Part shown: positions 58,013 through 64,000 of the stretch, piece after piece
Layout: each line of letters starts with the position of its first letter
Position numbering within the stretch: position 1 is the first letter of the stretch
Source: Datisca glomerata
Taxonomy: Eukaryota; Streptophyta; Magnoliopsida; Cucurbitales; Datiscaceae
Direction: 5' to 3'
NCBI GenBank assembly: GCA_003255025.1
Contig: QANY01007975.1
Span: 1-64,000, forward strand
Length of the DNA: 64,000 bases
Made by a program: the position numbers and the translations under genes
Notes under the pieces: model-generated
Told to the model about the DNA's origin: nothing
The model's input: the letters and a program-made list of their open reading frames with translations, nothing else
Database searches by the model: none

Positions 58013-60268
58013 TTATAAGTTTTTTTTAAGAAAACTGACTCCGGAAAAAAAAAAGTATCATTGACATTTACAATCATGTACTGAAGAAATTTCAAGACAA
58101 TATTCATATATATTAATGAATGTAAAAAAAAGAAGTATAAATGTTCACATGAGAATAAAAATCAAGCACAGGTGCCTTAAAATGAAACAGACACAGAAGT
58201 TCAAAATTTAAAATAGACACACATGCCAAAAATCGAGCACACGGATTCAAAATAAAACATACACATAAACCCAAAACTGAACACACAGACCCAAATAAAA
58301 TAGGCGGGCAACATTGTTCTCAAACATTGTCCGATCAAGCATTTTCGTTGGAAATGGATGCTAATGTTTCAGTAAAACAACTTACAAAATGGGTTGTTAG
58401 ATTGGTTTCCAAGGATTCAGACTAATTCAAACAGTCCAAATCTCAAAATAAGTTCTCAAGTGAGAATGCTAATTAAATATCCCTTTTGATTTGGGTCCCC
58501 ATTTTTTGTTAGTTCTGTTCAACACGTACGTAGTTGTGGCATTTTGCTTGGCCAATGTGTAAGTGAATGTGGTTTATGTCCATGTCCATGTCCATGTCCA
58601 TGTCATTGGTTGGTGAAGTGTCATCTAGAAACTAAGAATAGGTGTCCATTAGAGAGCCTTGAAAGTGGCACTCAGATTAGCCAGGTTTGCACGTTAAGGG
58701 GGACCCATTTTCTCACCATTTTGAAGAGATAAATGCAGAGATTATAGCCAGATTGATAATTTATTAGCTTAAGTGTTTCAAAAGTGCTTTTTTGAAGTGT
58801 TTTCTTCAATGAAGACGAAACGGGTCTGATAAAAAGGTTATGTATCAGTATCAATTGCAATAGCTTTTCTAGATAACTTATTATCAAAGCTTCATTTTTT
58901 TTAGTATTCATAGTCCATAGAATCTCTCAGACTCACTCGGTAATAGTGAAGATGGTGTTTTATGAAATATTATCATTTAACGCAATCAGATGAGTGACAA
59001 TACATGAAAGATAATTTGATTGCGTATATTGAGAGATATTTGATAGTATTGACAATGAGATGATTATGCGAAGATTTTAAAATATGAAAACTCGTGAAGA
59101 ACAATTATAAATATAACAATGAATATTGAAAATAATATCATTGAGACCTATTATTTTTATAAATATTTTATTTTATATTCAAAGTGTCTCTGAATGAAAG
59201 TTTTGGATCGGCCCCTGTTTATATGTTAAATAAATTTTTTATCTTATTAATCTCAGATAACGATTACTATGAACAAACCAGGGATATGCATGTTTTTACG
59301 TATAATACAATGCATTAATCTTTACCTAAACTGGTGGGGGTGATGGTAGTTTTGTCGTTTAGAGACGTCGTGAAAAAATAAAGAACAAATAGTCAAAGGC
59401 CCAAGAAACTAAAGGGTGCAGCCTAATGATAGAAAACTACGTGTGAAGAAAAAACCATTAAGCTGTAGCCTAATGATATACCAGAGTTGCTTCTGAAAAT
59501 GACACTCTGATTTGTCTTCAAATGCTCATTACCAATCCTCTTTAGATTTCTCTTTTAAGCCACAACCATATCTTTCTGTACTTAGTTGTGCTGTCGGTTC
59601 TTTTCTGCTTTAAAACTACGTGTGATTTAAGTATTTGTGCCAAGTGTTTTGGTTAGGAAGATAATGTGTTTTATCAAGTAGAAGGAGATTACACGACAAT
59701 CTCAACCCAGAGTAAAAAGATGAAAATCTTTTATAGGATCACTTGGCAGACTAGAGGATAAATATTACTCTGTGTAAAAATCAAAAAGGGTTGGTGCAGA
59801 TGTTGAATTGAATCTGTAATGTGAGCTGATCCACTTAGGTTAGGTACGTAATGCATATACTGGTTTGGATTAAGATGATCCATTAAAAACTTTGGTGCAT
59901 TTGGATTTGGTAATGCACAGCACATGTTGGCATAGGAGTAAAGGTTGAGATGAAAATTGAGAGATGATGAAAAATCAAAGAGAATTGACTTTTTTTTTAA
60001 TGTTTAGATATCTTGCTTGCACGTAGTACAAGTACCACATGATGGATTAACTAATGTACTTTAGAATATAAATAATAAAACAATAGGCCAGCTTGAATGA
60101 AGTGTCGCAGTGCATATTATATGTTGCCTTTCAAGCTCATAATAGGCATCATCCATCAAGTATATAAGTTAAAAAACAAACATATAAAACATTGAACCAG
60201 ATAGGAAAATGATTGCGAATGACTCGTTTTTCGAAAAATGGATTTAAGAAGAGAACGATATGTTGTGT
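58013..60268. other. Non-coding spacer
   Basis: No gene supported. Short repeats of the type ACACAxACCCAAAA occur at 58180-58310. Open frames around 58672-58911 and 59731-59925 show no recognisable product. Confidence 0.5.
58577..58605. repeat. (TGTCCA)n hexanucleotide microsatellite
   Basis: Nearly five units of TGTCCA. It creates a Cys-Pro-rich frame that should not be taken as a gene. Confidence 0.9.
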
Positions 60269-62190
60269 TGTTTAGGAGTTAATGATGTGTGACTGACATC
60301 ACATGGGTGCAGTTAAATATGTGATTTAGTCTCAGCGAACAACAAGCATATATCTTGGGAACATAGAGGTTGGAATCTGAAGATGAAAGACAAACACTTT
60401 GAGCTTACATACAGGAGGTGACAAAATGCTCTTGAAAGAAGAAAAATAGAATTCTCTAAGTCTAATAAGTGAGGAAATACAAAGTGAATTAAGAAGTCCC
60501 TGACAATGAGAGGGAATGACTCTATATATATAGAAGTTTCTAGACGGGGTCCACTCTAATTAATCTCTTGATTAATTGGTAATGGATCCACGTAATGACA
60601 TTTCAACAAGCTCGTTGGGGTGACAACATTAACTCATCTCTTATTAAAACCACAACCGCATGGACCAGGACATCTATAGGGAAGATTCTCGTGTCCATTA
60701 CTTTTCGCATTGCTCCATGTGTCTGTCACGTGCAGTGACAATGAATTTAGGAAAGAAAAACACAGAGAGCGCGCCACATCGACAAGATATACGGTATTCG
60801 ACGAGGGGTGTCCTAAGAACTAGGTCCCTTCTACAATGGGAAGACCACACATCCATGAACCTCAAAGATGCCATATTGGTGAAGGGTTGTCATTTCTAAT
60901 ATAGCGTAACCATCCTAATCCTACTAAACCACAACCCCCAGATATGTTCCCAAGCAAGAGACTCACTTAAGTCTTTATCATTTGACTTAGTGGTTATAAC
61001 GATGTCAACAAATACATAGAAAGAGTAAATAATACAAGATACATTTTATGTCAGTCGGTTGGCGTGGCTCAAGAAATCATGTTGAAAAGTCAAAGCTACA
61101 CTTGAAATTAGTTCATCATAGCAACATGTGCCACCGTGATGAGTCAAAATCATAGCGGTCAACCATGTGAGTGACGGGAGGCACACTCATGTACATTATC
61201 CCCATGTGAAAGATCAATGCTTGGCAATCAAACTTGTACATTTTCTTTATACGTGCCAGTGAGCGACGGGAGGCACACTCATGTACATTATCCCCATGTG
61301 AAAGATCAATGCTTGGTATTCAAACTTGTACATTTTCTTTATACGTGCCAGTGAGCTTACTAGATGAAGCCCCCCCTTAAATCTTGAAAGGTACAATTGA
61401 ACTTGTACACCTTCTTTGTATTCTAATGAGCTTACTTGATGAAGCCCCTTAACTCTTGAGAGGTACAATTATGATGGCAGGTATTACTTCTCGATATTCT
61501 TGTTTACATTATTTGAGCGAGCACATTTGTGTTATGTTTGTAATCATGAAATTCTTGAATCAAGTAAGAACATAAAATGACTATATTGTGTAGGGATGTA
61601 ATATGATTGCATGACACATAGTGCGTGAGTGTGCTCTTTACATTGGAAGTCTGTAATATGTTACAATCATGAGACTTTCCGAACTAGGATAGGAACATAA
61701 GGTGACCATTCGATATAGAATTACGATGCGCTGATGACATGTCATGATGCCATGCAGTCGGGGTACAAGATCGAAACTGTCATTTTATAGTTTTCAGGTT
61801 GGCGGCACTGGTGCCATTATTGTCACAATGAGCTATTGTTGGTGTGAAAATATGGCACCTACATTGGACGCTTTTCTGATTCACGGTGTGGAGAAGAAAA
61901 ATGTCAAGGATGATATATTTTTTAGACCCTACTTCATTGTCAGAGCAGGAAAATATGAGTGTGCAATACATATGTGCAAATTCAACATCACTCTTGCAAA
62001 ACACATGTGGTGGCCTCCTCATTCTCCCATTAACATTTGCAATCATACCAAAGTAGTGTCCAGATGAAAAGAGTAGGCGGATTACATCTTTTTCATTTCT
62101 TCAAAGACATCACTAACTCGACTAAGAAATGAGAAAAGTAGTAGGAGTTACAAACATGCCCATACTTTAGGAACGAGAAGGTGGAACCTG
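60269..62190 (-). mobile_element. Second copy of the LARD-like LTR repeat
   Basis: Starts TGTTTAGGAG (compare TGTTCAGGAG at 41525) and matches 41525-42190 and 42700-43070 up to about 61200. The segment 61440-62190 matches 44690-45440, the region just inside the primer site of the first copy. The 1.5 kb interior found in the first copy (43130-44630) is absent, and the primer site itself is missing at the upper end. No coding sequence is supported. Confidence 0.65.
61169..61352. repeat. 92-bp tandem duplication
   Basis: Two adjacent units beginning GAG(T/C)GACGGGAGGCACACTC at 61169 and 61261, nearly identical over 92 bp, followed by a partial third start. The near identity compared with the diverged surroundings indicates a recent local duplication. 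Confidence 0.85.
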
Positions 62191-63636
62191 CCTTTGTTGC
62201 ACTGTGGTTGTCGTGGTACATGCTTCAAAGTAATGTCACTACCTGTTTTGTTCATTATGTTATTACTGTGCTATGTTGTGCGTGAACCTTCATCGTATTA
62301 CAAACGTCCTTGTTGCATGTGTTTTTGTCATTATGTTGCTTCTTACTTTGAATCGAAAATGTGTTTGTTTCAATATCAAAGGATTTCCCTTTAAGATAAT
62401 GAATAGTCGCATGTTTGTGATTGCAACTAGATTGGCAATTAGACAAAAAGTCGTTTTAGCTCCTACATTCTTGGGCAATCTACATTACCTCCTTGATTAG
62501 GTTCACCCCTAGTTGTACGGTGTCACAAGTAAAAGTTTTAACTTATTTTGAGTTTGATCACCCACCTCAGCATGATCATGAAGTTGTGTAATGACGCCTA
62601 TAGCAGTCAACTTTCCAATGGGCATTGACAAGTTTAGGTACTTCAAACATTGTTCTTACATATTGGAGCTTCTAGTTAAATGCCAGAGAACATGTAACCT
62701 GTGTTCAGTAAAGATATCGACCTTAGTAGGAATTGAAATGTAGTATCACCCCGACGGGAAGAGCAAATCAAGATGACTATTCCACCCCTTCATCACATCT
62801 AATTATAGTTGAACATGAAAGAGGGAAGTGAATAGTCTTTTTCATAGTACTTTCTACCAGTGGAATAGAGTCATCTGTCAATTTGGTTTCGATAAAGGAG
62901 TCCTAAAACATATCACATTCATGCACTATCTCAAATCATGAAGGCCTATTGAAGAAATTTGACGGTAAAGTGGCAATCCTTCATTGATTCACCACTGACA
63001 ACACCAACAGAGATAGACATTTTCAAAAGTGGCTTGACATGACATCCCCTGTAATCTCGATATGACATAGCCAAAGTAAAGTAGTCATGGAAATCCATAA
63101 AAAAGCACAGTTGAAGATGTACCGGTAAAGCCTGCTGCTAAAGTAATTACTACTGATAAAGGAAAAGGTGTGAACCTGCCACAGGCATTTTGATCTAAAT
63201 CGAGTAAATAAATTATCATGTTACTTGATTGTATTGTATCTACTTTTTTCAAAAACAATTCTAGTCCTTTTGAATTTGCTTTGAATTTCCGTCCATGTAG
63301 TTGATCATCTTTTACTATTCTATGAACAATAATTTTAAGTGTATCATATTGTGTATGTCCCCCTCCCCCCTCTTAAGATAGCGTAATAGTACATTGTCAA
63401 GAAGAGGCAAGTAGCATCATGTAATAGCACATTTGATAACATCGAAGAATAGCATCAGATTATGCTATCATGTAATAACGTATGAGCATGAAACTATGAT
63501 AATGTGGTAACACATTATCCCGTAGAAAAAATGTAACATCATGTGATATCATCAAGCAGATGAAAGTAATATCAAGAAAAATTTCAGTTTGTTCAATTTT
63601 AGTGATAATACCAAGTAATGATATCTTAATAATACA
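62191..63636. other. Unassigned sequence
   Basis: No gene could be supported. A short plus-strand stretch near 63110-63192 reads EDVPVKPAAKVITTDKGKGV ending in a stop and could be a decayed coding remnant, but I do not recognise it. A pyrimidine run CCCCCTCCCCCC lies at 63360. Confidence 0.4.
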
Positions 63637-64000
63637 TAGTGGTGTAAACGGTTCAGTTCGATCAATTTTTTGGTGAAAAATCGATTCAAACCAAAACTTC
63701 AGTTCGTCGATAATAGCAACTGAACCGTTCATAAAAAAGAAATGAACCATGAGTTTCAGTTTGGTTCGGTTCTTTGGTTCGTCACTATTAATTAAAAATA
63801 AATTTTTAAATTTTTTAAAATGATATTATTAAAAAAATAATATAAGATCAAAGTTTTGCTTTTGATTCGGTTCGGTTTAATATGAAATTATATATAAAAA
63901 ATAATAGGGATTTAAAGTTTCGGTTCGGTTCGAAAATCACTGAAATTTTGAATCGAATCGCAACTTCAGTTCTCTAATTTTTCCCAAATCAAACCGAATC
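63637..64000. repeat. Second GGTTCGGTT-rich element, running off the window
   Basis: Starts TAGTGGTGTAAACGGTTCAG and contains repeated GGTTCGGTT and AACCGAA(C/T) motifs on both strands around AT-rich cores, like 37293-37618. Its right end lies beyond 64000. Confidence 0.65.

Noticed and set aside
58544..58732. Cys-Pro-rich small protein
   Set aside because: Produced by a (TGTCCA)n microsatellite.
63110..63192. C-terminal coding exon (KPAAKVITTDKGKG...)
   Set aside because: Short, unrecognised, with stops just upstream; left as unassigned sequence.

Overview
This window is AT-rich, transposon-dominated nuclear DNA from a flowering plant, most likely a eudicot. The evidence is Ty1/copia elements with tRNA-Met-type primer sites, an L1-type LINE with zf-RVT and RNase H domains, MuDR-like and CACTA-like DNA transposons, Helitrons with plant-type 3' hairpins, organelle-derived DNA, and one plant-specific HD-Zip I homeobox exon. 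I cannot name the species. Apart from the homeobox exon I see no convincing host gene; nearly all other coding sequence is decayed transposon ORF.

Layout. (1) About 105-20023 is a four-layer nest. A Helitron (right remainder 19448-20023) appears interrupted by a minus-strand copia (A, 105-19447). A's gag is split by a plus-strand copia (B, 5283-15131, target duplication CATAG). B's leader holds a 2.2 kb palindromic composite (8061-10299) built from a CACTA-like terminus joined to a copia pol fragment. Copia A's 5' LTR carries a local inversion (about 17347-18280). (2) 20540-22614 holds a CACTA terminus, a truncated LTR of the B family and a GC-rich repeat. (3) 22615-36736 is a second minus-strand copia (C). 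Its 5' LTR is interrupted by a nearly full-length LINE (28576-34273, 10-bp target duplication) and by a small Helitron (34568-35620) inserted precisely between A and T. (4) 36737-41526 is mostly unannotatable, with a GGTTCGGTT-rich inverted-repeat element and a 1.03 kb MULE with a perfect 9-bp target duplication. (5) 41525-46025 is a coding-poor LTR element (LARD-like) with a recognisable primer-binding site; a second copy lies at 60269-62190.

(6) 46026-51545 is a third minus-strand copia (D, same family as B). Its leader is split by about 1.8 kb of organelle DNA: the mitochondrial rrn18 5' end, mitochondrial-style spacer, and a plastid petD intron/exon fragment. D abuts the first intron of an HD-Zip I (HB7/HB12-like) gene whose exon 1 is intact at 51630-51980, minus strand; no second exon is found. 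(7) 52944-58002 is a full-length but decayed MuDR-type MULE about 1 kb upstream of the homeobox exon. It has a transposase (PB1-like N-terminus, MuDR DNA-binding region, MULE core, SWIM, CCHC knuckle) on the minus strand and a broken GRF-zinc-finger gene on the plus strand. (8) 58013-64000 is intergenic, with the LARD-like copy and a second GGTTCGGTT element that runs off the end.

The genes do not form an operon or pathway. The biology is a sequence of insertions, deletions and inversions around a probably disrupted stress-type homeobox gene. The most interesting points are the organelle patchwork inside a retrotransposon, the clean empty-site proof for the Helitron, the large palindrome, the MULE carrying a GRF zinc finger, and the split HD-Zip gene.
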